A stretch of 64,000 bases of DNA from Datnioides undecimradiatus (GCA_008933995.1 WARS01000014.1:372001-436000); one strand, 5' to 3'; positions 12,878 through 25,400 are shown, numbered from the stretch's first letter. Program-made: numbers and translations. Notes: generated by a model from the sequence alone, not told the origin.

Positions 12878-13735
12878 CTCATGCTACGTGCTAAAATAAT
12901 TCTCTGCTTTTGGAGGAAACAACCTTGTTTTTTGATTTGTTTCTTTACTTTTTCTTCCAAAGTTATAGTTTTTTCCTCCCTGACTTCAGTGATTTTTGCT
13001 TTAACAGAGCAGCAGCTGTAGAATGTACAGAAACTTGCATAAGTCACTAAAATTTAAATGGAAAATAATTGCACTGGCTGGAAAATCACCCACCTGGTGA
13101 ATTGTAATCACTGAAGGAATTATGAGAGAGAGATTCTTACTTACACCCCCTTTAATAAAGCAACATGTTTGGTACATCTGCTGCAAACCATCATGGAGAT
13201 ACACATAAAGGGTTTCTTACTTGTTTTATAAACTCACGTGTGGTAATTCCTGTGTGTCCTTCATCCATGTTCCAGGGACTTTGCCTATGTGGCGAGAGAC
13301 AAAAACACACGGGTGCTGAAGTGCCACGTGTTCAGATGTGATACTCCTGCAGCAGCCATCGCCACAAGTCTCCACGAAATCTGCTCAAAGGTGGGTGTCA
13401 TTATCGTCACCGCCCCCGCATGAATGAGCTTATCTGCTACTTTGAAACAAGCTATCAAGCTTTAATTAGGGTGACTACTGAAGAGAGAAAGAAGATTTTA
13501 ATGCAGTTTTCCAGAGCTGCAGTTTAAGGTTGTAACTTAGATGCTACTCATACACGCATGTTACTGAACACTAATAGCCAAGGGTGCAAACTAAGTGTCA
13601 GCATCCTGTCAAGGTTTCTGTTATCTTTGAAGAGCTGAGACGAGAGATACATGAAAGTCTTAAGGCAGTGAGGAGAAGCGATTCAGGTGACAGTGCACAT
13701 GTAGTATTTCTTTAAAAGAGTTTTCAGTGTGTGGC

Positions 13736-13783
<48 letters not shown>

Positions 13784-15728
13784 TGAGAGGGAGAGAACAG
13801 AAGAAGGAGGGAGAGAGAGAGCTGGTGTGGACAATGTATTAACCCTTTCTAGGACAGGGAATCCCAGATCCAAAGCTGCAGTAGGTCTCACACACTCTTG
13901 GTGCTGTCTATCATCCTGGACACAGAGATTAGAGTCAATGTAGAGAGTTTCTGATTTAACTGACTTTGTCTTGTTCAAATCAGTTTAAATCCAATAAAAC
14001 TGAACACTAAAACAGAATATAGCGAATTTTACCTTTTCAGTAAATTATGCAGTTTATTTGACCTCTACTTTAGTAACTGCTCAAAGGTTAGTGGTCAGAG
14101 AACTACACTATTTATACTATCAACTAGATGATAATAATAATGACTAAAAAACTCGCTTTAGGAGCCAGAAAGCCATGAATTCAACTGTTTCAATAAGTTC
14201 GATGGTGTCCAGGTCAGCAGGTCTAATGGCAGCTGCAGCTCCATCACTTAAGTAAGTAATAAGTTCCAACAGGGAAACAAGTTGCTAGTGAAGGCTTGTT
14301 ATCGTACATATCTTTGGTGTTTGGTGTCTGTCACTCAAATCTGTGTTAAAGGCCCACAAGTGGCTACAGCTTAAATGATGTTTCTGGTCCCTCCTTCATG
14401 CAGTACGTATCCGTGGTAGCTGAAGCACTGTCACCTGTGACAATGTGACACAACGTCAGTTCCACTGTCTGCTGACTCTATGTCAGATTTGCTTTTGGCG
14501 ACAGAATCCTCTCATTCATCTGAGAGACAGACGACTGTAAATTCAAGGGCAGCATCAGCTTAAGAGCTGGTGTCAGTGTCATTGGCAAGGTTGTGTAATT
14601 GTCACAAAGGGCTGGGCTGTTTTTCTTTTTAGCTTTCAGAAGAAGCAGCACTTTTTTAGTGTTTAAATTGCCATAAACTCTCTTCATGTATCTCAGGTGT
14701 CTTCTATCTGGATTACATTATCCAGATTTCTGGCCATGTCAAAAACCCTCATTAAAACCTGGCTCAACACCAGTTGCCACTTTGTATGCATCTGGCAACT
14801 TTGACCTGCAATCTAGATTTTACATTCCCCACTGAAATATTGCCAAATGTTGGTGGTCCCCTGTCTCACCCAACAAGTTTAGAGGAGCTTTCATTCTGTG
14901 ATATCTGGAGTTTCCAAGGAAGAGGTTGATGCCAAAATACAAGAATGTCATGACACATCGCAGTCGCCACCTTCACCTTCACATTGGACTCTAGATGAAA
15001 ATGGTGCAGCACTGATGACATCCATCTATCATCATTATTCTCAAATATAATTTGTGTTTAGCACTGAGCTCTGCTAGCATAGCTGTAGACTCCTGTTTAT
15101 TCATTAAATAAATCAGTCCCAAAACTCAAAATTTTTATTATTGAATTTTCATTATTTCACAAATGCAAATTAACACCTGAGCTGAGTATGACATCTTGAC
15201 TTTTACAGTCATAAATAATAAGTGAACTGAATGCTATAACAACTATAGTTTAAGGTCATGTGCACTGAAGAACATCAGACTTCTATATCAGTAACATAAA
15301 AAAAGCCAGTGAATGTTTTCTTGCTAGCCAGTGTATACGCCAGTGCAATGGTTACATATGATACAGTGATATGTATATAGCCTAGATTAAATTATACATT
15401 ATAACCATTTTCACACACACATACATATGCACACACAGCCTTTTGTACCAGCCTATCCTCAGGCCATCACTGACCTTGTAATGGATGAATCTACCTACCT
15501 ACTCCAGATCTTCTTCCTTAGAGGCACGTCGACCCATTTAGAGAGGAACGTTAATTTCTTCTTATCACCTATACCAAATTGAAGGAGTATGGGTGCATAT
15601 GAAGCATAAGCTCAGCCATGACTCGTCACACCGCCTATTTCAAACATAGTGGTAGTTTTATCGACTGCAGTGGAGAAACTTGGTGACCCGAGTCTTGCAG
15701 CTGTGCAGCAAGCTGAGCGGGCTCCATT

Positions 15729-15772
<44 letters not shown>

Positions 15773-18700
15773 CAGGAGTGTGTATGTGTGCGTGTATTTT
15801 CTTTGCATGTTCCCCTGTGAGCAGAGTTGCAGACTCACTATGGACTTTGATTAATGACACCTACAATTAATCAAGTATCTGTAGCAGGAAGGGTGCAGCA
15901 GCTTGGTGCAGGGGCCATGCAGACTATTTATGACTCTTTAAAGAGTGTGTACACTGCAGCAGAAGAGCAGAGAAAAACAAAAAAAGGGGAAAAGAAAAAA
16001 GAAAATAAAAATAAATAAAATTCAGTTAAACTGAAATAATAATTTACTAATAATAATTTTAAAGAAAAATTCCAAATTCTAAAAGTTTGCTTTTAGAATA
16101 AGTATGGGGATTTTGATATGTTCTTCTTATTGTCAGCAAAAGACTAAAGCAACAATGAATTGATCCCTCTGACAAACATTACCTGTGTAAGCCTGAAACA
16201 GCTTAAGGCTCTATTGTTGTCCAACAAGCACTGTAGAATGTACTTGGTGTCAATCCCCCATGTACCGTGCTGCTTCTGTAAATACACCACATCCACAGCT
16301 AAAACTAGTGCTCACACTATGCTCAACACAAATTATGCCTGTTGTAGTTTGCTGGACACTACAGTACTACAGTTTTTAGTGGATTACCTTTTTAAAATGC
16401 AAATTATGAATTGATTCACATGTAGTTCTTTGCTGAAAATAATGTTTTGATACAAATTTGTGAGACAATTGAAAATTGACCCCATATCGCATCTACTTTT
16501 AACCATACCTTACCTCCTCCTCTCCACCTTCTCATTCTGGTTGTTTACTTCTTCTCTCATTCTCTCCCCGCGCTTGTCTTCCTTTCTTCCCTCTCATTCT
16601 GCCTGTTTCTTTCTGCATTTTCTCCTCCCTCTCTCCCTCTCCATTTTTTCTTCCCTCCTAGATTATGGCTGAAAGGAAAAGCGCCAAGGCTGCAGCTGGC
16701 AGCTCCTCCCAGACCGGCTCCGATGTACCCCTACAAGGTACACACACACACACACACTTTGACTCTTGTTCTTTTGTAGTTCCCTCGTAAGAGAATTGAA
16801 TTTGTCAGCTATGTGCTATCTTTCCTGCTGTGGATTTCTTGTCTCACATTACAGCCTTCCTCATCTGAAATCATGTATGTGTTTTTTAAAAAATGACCTT
16901 ATCGCCTCAGGAGGGACTGTGAACATTTGTTAATAGAAAAGATAGCAGTGTTTGGTTCAATTACACACAGATATTGCTGACTCCAGAACAACTCCTCGCT
17001 ACACAATCACTGAGCTTTATCCTCCCAGCGCTAATTCTATTTACCATTTCCCATTTCGCTAAGTCCCACCGCTTGTTCCTCTCAGTCCCAAGTAATTATA
17101 GGAAGAAAGAGAAAAAGCGCCAGCACAATTCATCCTCCGCTGTAACTTCAGCTGGTGTGTGTATCTGCTGAGCGCGGGGGAAAGGAGCTCTGGCATCAGA
17201 ATATAAAGGAACTCTATCGGCTCTTCACTTACAGAGGCAGTCGACCTCATTAAAACCCAATTAGTGTTTCTTTGAGGTAAGGCCTGGTGCTCCACAGCAC
17301 CCATTCCAACCCCGGGATCAAAGAACTTATTGGTGAAACATCCTTCACATCTTTTAAAGCTATAACATGTTGAACTCATTGGCTTTTAACTGAAAAACCA
17401 GTTGGTATCCAGTGAGAGGCAATGCCCTTGAAGTAGATAGACCAGTCCTATAGCTCCAGAGGTCCCCCCACAGCAAAACCAGTGGATGGAAAACGGTTCT
17501 TGTTGTTGCCTGGATTAGATCTCTTCAGGGTAGCTGGGAGTGCACAATGGGACACATTTTAGGAGATTAGCAAAGAATGATTTGGGATGAGTTCCAGCAC
17601 AAGAATAATGGACCTGCTGCTGTCATCACATTTTGGCCCATCTGAGCTCTTCTTTAAATAGGAACTTTATGTAGGAAAAGCTCTCAATGTTCATTCATGT
17701 AACCACTGTTTTCAGGGAGTTTAGTAGTACTGTGGGATATTTTTTTTCATGGAGTTTCATGGAGTGATGAGGTGATTGATTTCTGTACTCGGCCCATAAT
17801 GGTCACACAGAGACAAGTTCATGATGAATTGTTATGCTCTAAAATCCAGTAATTAAGATGGGGATTGGTTAAATGGGCTGAGACTAAAAATGGGGAAGAC
17901 GTCCTATGTGCGTTAGTTGAACTTGCAGTTGTCTGACTTCTCAGCTCACTGAAGTGATGTAGAGGTGTACTCCAGGACACTATGACATCCCTGTTGTACA
18001 CACCTTTTAAATAATTATAGTATCCTTCAATTGATTCAGATCTTTTGATACTTTCAAATCACTGACACAGGGCCTTTTTTTGATAGTTTCACAGAAAATG
18101 CACCCAAATCAAAGATTTCAAATAACAATTACAAAATTATTGGAGAAAAATATATTGCTATATGCCTAATATATGCCATCAATTTCCCATTGAACTGGGT
18201 GTGTCATTAAACAATGATATAACATGCAACAGTCCCAATAATAATCAGTAATTTCAAGCTGCCATTTTGAAATCCATATTGACACGTCAGCTATTTAATA
18301 ATTAATTTTCACCATTTTGCAAAGGGTTTCTTCATTCATGCCCTTTTACTATTATGTTGAATTTTTAGTATTTTCTCTTTGAGCAGATTTGAAGATTAAC
18401 AAACCTTATGCTGTGTAGTTAAACATTTAACCACTTCAACTGTTTTGCATATTACCTTGTCAGAAAATCCTCTCAAGCTTGTGTAGTTAATTGCATGGTG
18501 TGTTAATGGAGATCCTGAGGGTATCTGATGTTAACGTCTGTGCTAATTGAAATGCAGGTGATACATCTTTGATCATCCTCGTTCTCTGTGTACGGCAATC
18601 TTTTATGCCTGTAGGCCATTGTGTATACAGGCACAGCTGGGTTTTCATGCAGAAAACTCTAGATTCTGCATGCTCGTGTGTGAATATATTTATCATGTCC

Positions 18701-18863
18701 TAATCATGTCAACAGCACCCTAAAATATTAAAATATTCATCAGTGTTTGTTTATTTCTCTAGTTTTAACCAATTATCATGTGTGGATTTTTCTTTTGGAA
18801 CTTTTGAGCTAGATGTTGTTGTGTGATGAAATTCCCTGAGGTCGATCTGTGCATTTGTGTTTA

Positions 18864-18910
<47 letters not shown>

Positions 18911-20042
18911 TGTCTGTGTTCTCTCTGCAGAGTTTCCCATGCCAAAGACTGAGTTGGTGCAGAAGTTTCATGTGTTGTATCTGGGTATGACGTCTGTGTC
19001 TCGCCCCATAGGTATACCCAAACCAATACTGATACCATCACATATCATAACACACATTATAATAAATCCTGCAATAAGGTCCCTCTCACAGTCTCCCCTT
19101 TGTTTTGTCCTTAGGTATGGACATCATAAATGGGGCCATAGACAGCCTCCTGTCCTCCACAGGCAAAGAGGACTGGACTCCTGTCATACTGAGTATTGCT
19201 GACACTACTCTGGCTGTCATCAAAGAAAAGGCAAGAGGCTTTTTGTCGCTGTCTTGCAGAGTCTCTGATAAATAAAAGATGTGAATGTGCTTGTCAATTA
19301 GAGGAAGATCTAATGGAGCAAAGATCAGGGTCTACCTTCTGATTCTCCCCTTGGCTTTCTGTGCAGGAAGAAGAAGAGGAGGTGTTGGTGGAGTGTCGTG
19401 TCCGTTTCTTATCCTTCATGGGTGTGGGACGGGATGTGCACACATTTGCCTTCATTATGGACACTGGGAGCCAGCATTTTCAGTGTCATGTGTTCTGGTG
19501 TGACCCCAATGCAGGCAGTGTGTCTGAAGCTGTGCAGGCAGCATGTGTGGTAAACATACAGAATTATTTTGCTATGAAAAGCAATTTCACATATAAAACA
19601 TATAAAACTGCTGGTTGTCCAAGCTTAGCATAAAGACTGAAAAACAGTAAACTGCTAGCCTAGCATGTGTAGTACATGTTTTGAAATGGCACTCTGTTGT
19701 TGTTTTGACATTTTGTTGTTTTGACATTTTGACCAAGCAACGGTAGGTTTCCAGTCTTCAAGCTAAGCTAAGCTACCCAGCTGCTGGCAGTTGATGTATA
19801 TTTGGTGTACAGGTGTAAAAACCAAGTGATAAAATCTCATCTAACTCTATCTTCTTTCTCCTCAGCTGCGGTATCAAAAGTGTCTGGTGGCACGGCCACC
19901 CTCCCAACGCGCTGGCTCCTCCTCAACGCCCTCACCGGACTCCATGACCCGCCGGGTGACCACCAGTGTGAAACGTGGCGTCCAGTCTCTCATAGACACT
20001 CTGAAAACCAAGAAACAGCCATCAGAACTCCCCCAGCAATGA
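10648..20042 (+). CDS. apbb2: apbb2, amyloid-beta precursor protein-binding family B member 2 (FE65-like 1), 3' part
   Basis: APBB2 is a cytoplasmic/nuclear adaptor with a WW domain and two PTB domains; PTB2 binds the NPTY tail of APP-family proteins. Exons seen: 10648-10653 (candidate microexon), 13276-13390, 16662-16737, 18931-19011, 19115-19230, 19367-19549 and 19866-20042. The first long exon gives the end of PTB1 (DFAYVARDK, then [20 protein letters not shown]). A short linker (IMAERK) follows, then PTB2 from [16 protein letters not shown] through [14 protein letters not shown] and [11 protein letters not shown], ending in a basic C-terminus ([18 protein letters not shown]). Phases are consistent across all joins. 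The WW domain and the start of PTB1 must lie upstream of the window. APBB1 and APBB3 are the alternatives; linker wording, the C-terminus and the nsun7 neighbour favour APBB2. Confidence 0.93.
11063..11110. repeat. (CA)n microsatellite
   Basis: About 24 uninterrupted units. Confidence 0.95.
12828..12872. repeat. (CA)n microsatellite
   Basis: About 22 uninterrupted units. Confidence 0.95.
13276..13390 (+). CDS. apbb2: apbb2 exon, end of PTB1
   Basis: Acceptor ccag, donor gtgggt. It reads D-F-A-Y-V-A-R-D-K, then [19 protein letters not shown] and ICSK. It starts with one base of a split Arg codon and ends in phase 0. Confidence 0.95.
13742..13781. repeat. (TG)n microsatellite
   Basis: About 20 units followed by GA-rich sequence. 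Confidence 0.95.
15729..15770. repeat. compound (TG)n(AG)n microsatellite
   Basis: About 11 TG units directly joined to 10 AG units. Confidence 0.95.
16662..16737 (+). CDS. apbb2: apbb2 exon, linker between PTB1 and PTB2
   Basis: Acceptor cctag after a long pyrimidine tract; reads [13 protein letters not shown] and ends DVPLQ plus one base. The donor gtacac is the start of an uninterrupted (AC)n tract. Confidence 0.93.
16740..16757. repeat. (AC)n at the 5' splice site of an apbb2 intron
   Basis: Starts at the third base of the intron. Confidence 0.95.
18865..18909. repeat. (TG)n near the 3' splice site of the same apbb2 intron
   Basis: About 22 units, ending 21 bases before the exon at 18931. 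Confidence 0.95.
18931..19011 (+). CDS. apbb2: apbb2 exon, start of PTB2
   Basis: Acceptor ctgcag, 21 bases after a (TG)n tract. Reads [13 protein letters not shown] and then HVLYLGM, the first strand of the PTB2 fold. Ends one base into a Gly codon; donor gtatac. Confidence 0.95.
19115..19230 (+). CDS. apbb2: apbb2 exon, PTB2
   Basis: Acceptor ccttag. Reads [14 protein letters not shown], then [19 protein letters not shown]. Ends AAG in phase 0, followed by gcaaga, so the donor is GC, not GT. Confidence 0.93.
19231..19366 (+). other. apbb2: short GC-AG intron of apbb2
   Basis: 136 bases, starting gcaaga and ending gtgcag. Both flanking exons are well conserved and join in phase 0, and the only way to join them in frame here uses the GC donor. 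Confidence 0.8.
19367..19549 (+). CDS. apbb2: apbb2 exon, core of PTB2
   Basis: Acceptor tgcag. Starts with an acidic run (EEEEE) and [16 protein letters not shown], and ends SEAVQAACV in phase 0; donor gtaaac. It is the best conserved exon of the gene in this window. Confidence 0.96.
19620..19800. repeat. inverted partial copies of an interspersed repeat
   Basis: AGCTTAGCATAAAGACTG near 19621 and the reverse-complement-like CAGTCTTCAAGCTAAGCT near 19754 face each other inside the last apbb2 intron. Both resemble parts of the repeat seen at 3990-4260. Confidence 0.6.
19866..20042 (+). CDS. apbb2: apbb2 last coding exon
   Basis: Acceptor cctcag. Reads [14 protein letters not shown], a Ser/Pro-rich stretch, [20 protein letters not shown], and stops at TGA (20040-20042) after ELPQQ. 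The PTB2 C-terminal helix that packs on APP-family tails lies at its start. Confidence 0.95.
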   Translation: MRYQKCLVARPPSQRAGSSSTPSPDSMTRRVTTSVKRGVQSLIDTLKTKKQPSELPQQ

Positions 20043-21775
20043 CCGTCACCAGTGACCACAGCACACATCCCCAGCCAATGCCTGGACGCCACTCACACAC
20101 AATTGCCACAGCAACGCGTTATCAGTACCAGCCATGGTAACAAACAATGTACATATATGTTAACAAAAACCACCGCAGATGAAGGAAAGAGAAGCAGTCA
20201 TCTAGTTTGCCTGATGACAGATGACAAAAAAAACAAGAAAACGGATCTGTTTCATGAGGAGGAATGGAAAAGTCGGTGTCACTGGTTGACCTTTGATCTT
20301 TGAATGCTGCTGTTGTGTCCAAGGGAAAACCTCTTGCTGGCTTCTCCGGCCCTCACTGTATACGGATTAATGGGCTAGATGGATTACTTGATCAAGCACT
20401 CCACCAATAGGGCATCAGATAATCCAGAAAAAAAAAAAATCTTTTCGTGCTCCGTCCTCTTCTATAAAAACAGCCATCAGCACAGTCTGAGCTCCCGGAC
20501 TGGACATCTAAGACACCAAGTTACGGGAGCACTCCAACACAGAAAAGGTGTTGACTTTGCTGTCATAGAATTTTGATAGGTGAAAACTTAAAGCAACCAA
20601 GATTAGACAGACAAGACCTGTCCACACGCCCCACCCCAACACCCACCAAATGGCATAGAAATGTTTTGATCCTTTCGATGTGCGACAGACTTGAAACAGG
20701 CAAAAACTTAACATCTCCTTCGAGGATGAATGAAGTGATTGTAATAATGAAGTGTATGTAAATGATTGTATGTAGGAAGAAAGAATTTAGGGCACAAGAC
20801 TTGATATAGAGATGAGATGTTGGCGGAAAGAAAATGAAAGGGACATGGGATTTTTTGATTTTGCATGTTTTCTTGATGGGATAAGTTTTATGTTGATGAT
20901 TTAAAAAGGGTCTTGAGAGTGGTGAACACACAAGAAATAAATGCTCTCAGCACAAGACATCTCCACTTGACCAGGACTGGATTTACACTGGCACTAAAAA
21001 AAATAAATCTGTTCTACCCTACACCTGACTAAAAGGTTATTCTCTGCCCAATTAACTGAATTACAATTAACGATTGTCAAAGATTTTTACTTGACATTCT
21101 TTGATGGATCAGCAAAAGAAATGTTAACAGTTTTTAATGTATTTTAAAGCTTTGAATTAGTTAAGATTGTAATTTTTTTGCATTCGTTATAGAAAAATTG
21201 AGCATAAAAGCTCAGGAATGTTACATTGCTTATGTTCAAACTTAACAATTTCCTCAGGAATCTTTACGCATACACTCAAGATTTATGTGGTGGCAAGAAT
21301 AAAGATTCAGGCTCAGACTTTGGTAGATGTGAAGTGCTCATGGCTGTGTGAACAGTAGTACACTGATATACACAGATTGCTTTGCTCGGACAGCATGGAA
21401 AACATCAAATCTGTGCCAGATAGTAAGGGTTAAATATATTTTCTCTTCCTTTGTAAATCCAGCCAGTCTACTCCCACTCACAAACAAAACACACACACAC
21501 ACACATACACACACTAATATGCACATACAGCAGTAAGAAAAAAAACTCTGCTGTCACAGCTATCAAAACCTTCGCACTGCTCCTATGGCTCGGGGCCACC
21601 ACCTGCACTCGACATGAACTCTGTGAATGCAGTCCGATCTAAATGAATAAGACACACACACACAAAACAAAACGAACAAGAGAGATGCTGTAAATCATTT
21701 CAGTTCTGTTCTTCACTCATCTCTACACCATGTAAATGTAATCTGTTGTGACAATAAATGCATTATCAAAAGGAA
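20043..21775 (+). other. apbb2: apbb2 3' untranslated region
   Basis: Non-coding DNA after the apbb2 stop. AATAAA hexamers lie at 20936-20941 and 21753-21758; the distal one sits before an A-rich stretch and is the better candidate for the main 3' end. A short (AC)n lies near 21488. No other gene is visible. The exact end is inferred. Confidence 0.6.
21753..21758 (+). terminator. apbb2: distal poly(A) signal of apbb2
   Basis: Canonical AATAAA about 1.7 kb past the apbb2 stop. An alternative proximal signal is at 20936-20941. Confidence 0.5.
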
Positions 21776-21804
21776 AAAAAAGTATTAGCTTCTTGAATAT
21801 ATTC

Positions 21805-21810
21805 TTTAAT
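21805..21810 (-). terminator. nsun7: candidate poly(A) signal of nsun7
   Basis: ATTAAA on the minus strand about 250 bases past the nsun7 stop, close to the distal apbb2 signal on the other strand. It is the only hexamer seen nearby. Confidence 0.35.
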
Positions 21811-22058
21811 TTTTCAGGTCAAAGAAACCCCAGGTAATAGCTATTCATCATGCAGTGACACTGAAATGACATTGGCCCAGCACTACAAATATATGCAGTT
21901 TGATTAGAGTTTGACTGTGGCAAAGGTGTTCGTTATGGCACACAAAGACACTGTAACAATGACAATGTGATGTTAGATATGGACACTACTGACTTTTTTA
22001 GGTAACCGTTTGGCACAAAAGTTAATACTTATTCCATATTTGTGTTGTGTATGTGAGG

Positions 22059-22444
22059 TTAGAATAGAGGCCGGGATTTGACCATAGCATCCTTGGAGAG
22101 ACTGGAGCAGGAAAGGGATATGGTTTGAGCAGGGCTCCTCCGCTTCTTGTAGCTGAAGCTGGGACTGAATCCTGTTCGGTTGCGCTGAGGTGGGAAGAAG
22201 TTGGGGAAATGAACAGGAGGCAGGACGAGCACCACAGGCTTAAGGACCTCCTGATGAGCTCTGCGGGGGCGGACAACTGGAGGTGGGGTGGGATCCAAGG
22301 TGGAGGTTGTAATATTGAATCCAGGGGTGATGCTTTTCTTGGGTGTGCCGTTTTCCAGTTTGGAGGAAGATGGATTTTCTTGCTTGGAGGAAGAGGAGCT
22401 GGACACACCCTTTGAAACATGCAAGCGTATTGCTTTGGCTTTTC
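22059..22444 (-). CDS. nsun7: nsun7 last exon
   Basis: Acceptor ctttag. A Ser/Pro/Lys-rich disordered tail containing LKPVVLVLPPVHFPNFFPPQ (human LKPIKIVLPPVFMPF), ending KSRPLF and TAA at 22059-22061. Confidence 0.92.
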
Positions 22445-25400
22445 CTAAAGAACAAGAACATGAGACAAGAGATTGAAGGGATGGAGGATTTTTTTAGACC
22501 AAAGTACAGAAAGTGCTGAGAAAATGGAATGCAAACAGGCAAGTGCTCCTGATCATGAGGAAGATTGAATAAAGATCATGTATGATCATGAACATGAATC
22601 AAGATTGATGCCACTCTACCTGTAGCTGTAGCTACACATTTACACATAAGAGTGGTATCAATCTTATCATCTAACATCTGGTGAGAAAGCAAAGAAGCAT
22701 TTTTACCAAAATGTCTCCTTGAATCAACTGTGTACATTTGTACACTTAAAAAACATAACACAGGAGTAATCACACCCACCTTGTGGTGACTGCCACCTGT
22801 TAGTTAATTCTTGATGTCCACTCAAAGTGGTACTGCTGCCACCCTTTGTCTCTTTGTTCTTGGGTTGAAGGCGGGCAGAAAGGTGGGGCTGAGAGGTGCA
22901 AGCATGGGTTGTTTTTGTCATCCTGTTGGTATGACCATGCTGCTCTTTTCTGTTTAGCTGGTGATTGGACCCAATCCTGTCCAGTATTCCTTTGGCATTT
23001 GCCCTGACAATCACTTCATGTGGTGCCTCCTTGACCGTTGGCTCAGGCTGTCCAAAAGTGACAAAGCAATGTATTTTACTTGATCGTCAACATGACCAAA
23101 TAAATGTCTATTGGTGAAGAAAACATATTGCATACTGAAGCATAGAGCTAGCCCTCCAGGTGCCAGGTGACCCCACTCACTGACAGGCCACCCAGGACAC
23201 TCAAAATAATTAAATCAAAAAAATTCTGTACATTATTGTATTAAATGAAAAATGTACCATCACACTCAGACATATATGCTAAAGCAATTATTTATGTGCC
23301 CTAAAAAGTACTATTAATTATATACACATGCTGTTTATGCACTAAGCAGTATCATACAATCAACATTTAATGGATACACTAAAAGACACAAAGGAGAGGA
23401 GTGAGCCACTATGTCCTTGCTTCTTGCTTTATCATAAATCTACATTGTTTTAGCACTAAACAAAATCATACGTTCAACATTTAATGGATACATTAAAAAA
23501 CTTTTGTTTACTACAAAAGAAAATAAAATTAATTGCTGAGGTGCAGTGCACATGTCTGATACTAGTGAGGAGAGGAGAGAGCCACCATGTCCTTGCTGCT
23601 GGCTGCAGGGTCACCTGCTGTCTCAGCACCAGCCCACACAGCAGCCGACTGCTCCCCTCAATGCCTGAATTATTCACAAGCACAGTGTACACTACAGGGA
23701 CATCCAGCCTGTGTGGGTTTATGTGTGTATTTTGTCTTTAAGAGCTCTCTTGTACTTTAATGCAAATGTGTATATGTGTTTCTACAGTATAGTATTCTAT
23801 GTGCACAGGCATGGGTGCATACACTCTGTAAAGTGTGTACGTGCATACAAGGAGGGTGCATTTTGCACATTTGCAAGTACCTGTATGTGTTGATACACTC
23901 TGCAAACAGGTAAACATGCTTCAGAAGCACCAGTGTAATGCGGTCTTAGGTGGACACCCTGAACTTCATTGATGGTAACTCATACAGACAGGTGGTGATG
24001 AATTATTCAACAGATACCCTCCCTTGCTTTCCTTTCTTCCCCCTTACCCCTGTAAATCTCACTTCTCTCCATCCCCACTAACCAACAGTGCCATACTCTG
24101 TAAATCTCTGATTTCCTCCAACATTCTGCCAAACTAAGCTGCCACAGCGTACCCTGCAGCTGAAAGTATACTAGCGTCCAAATCAATAGATTCATGATAT
24201 CTTGGCAACTACATGCAAATTGATGAAACTCACCCTCAATAATGAGGAAAACAAAGTCATAGAGAAAAGCAGGGGTGTGAATTCCCTACTGATATAGTCC
24301 AAATTTGTCCCTCAGAGGTTGGGGTCTGTCCACCTGTGATGTGCTCTTCTTCCTCTGGAAATTAGGCTACAAACACATCACTTGACATCTTCATTGTTCC
24401 CAGCTGTTTCTGTATGGGGGGCTCATAAAGAACTTAACTGAGCACCACTATGACAATCGATGTAAGCCAGAGAGCATTCAAACACTTACATAATTGCTAT
24501 TTTTATGGTGCTTTTCAGAGCACCACAATAACTTTTGATTAGCTGAGTTTATTAGAGGTAGGGAGAAAAAAATCCTGTTTGAGGTACCATTACTGCAGTT
24601 TGATTATCTTTTCATTCCTATCTGTGGAGGTATAAAACATGATGGATGGCTAGAGAGGAACAGACACTACAGTGCAGGAGAACTCCGTCACACCCGGCGA
24701 GGGTACGATGGCTTAATAACCCCGCACTGGCATCATAACCATGAGACCAGATTTCATTATGTGAAGGAATATGTTTTAGATTATTAGGATGTGAGGAACC
24801 CTGGTCACACAGACTTGATGAGGCTTGCTGATGCACATTTACCAACCATGTAGATCCAATGATAAACAGAGAAAGAGAGTCATGTGATAGCAGGACGGGT
24901 CAGACTTTATGAAGCAATGAAAGTCTGAGACTAGACAACACAATAGTGTCAGAGACAGAGTGCAGTCCAATTATTAGTGTTCATGGCAGACAATTTGTCA
25001 GAAAGGTCCTTTCAGACACAGACATTGTTGAAATTGCTACAATAATCCCAAGTCCTCTCAAAGACAATTCTACTGTGTCTAATTTTCATTGATATATTCA
25101 CACACCATTCTGCTACGTGTTTCAACTCTCTGCTCTAACAGCGTGCTCAACCTCTCTCACTCCTCTTTCATCTCTTCCTGACTTACTGAATCTTTAGTTC
25201 TGTAGTTTCCCCATTTCAGCATTCATTCACACTCTTCCCCAACCATCTCCACCTACATCTCGCACTTTTTTCTGATTACTGATCAGATTCGGTTGAGACG
25301 CCTGAATCTGTGACCCAACATTCTCATTCTTCTCCCAGCCTGGCCTCATTTCTCCTTTACTTTTTGTGTCAAGGGGTTGACCAAGCTCCTGTCACAGTGT

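Larger units (their letters stand above)
10654..13275 (+). other. apbb2: apbb2 intron after the microexon
   Basis: About 2.6 kb with two long CA tracts (11063-11110, 12828-12872). A 175-codon minus-strand open frame at 12191-12718 resembles nothing I know. No exon seen. Confidence 0.6.
13391..16661 (+). other. apbb2: apbb2 intron inside the PTB1-linker region
   Basis: About 3.3 kb of mixed sequence with a (TG)n tract at 13742-13781 and a compound (TG)n(AG)n at 15729-15770. Adjoining exons join in phase 0 (ICSK to IMAERK), so no exon is missing. Confidence 0.7.
16738..18930 (+). other. apbb2: apbb2 intron bounded by (AC)n and (TG)n
   Basis: A 2.2-kb intron whose 5' end is an AC repeat (16740-16757) and whose 3' end carries a TG repeat (18865-18909). 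The interior shows no exon and no recognised element. Confidence 0.75.
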
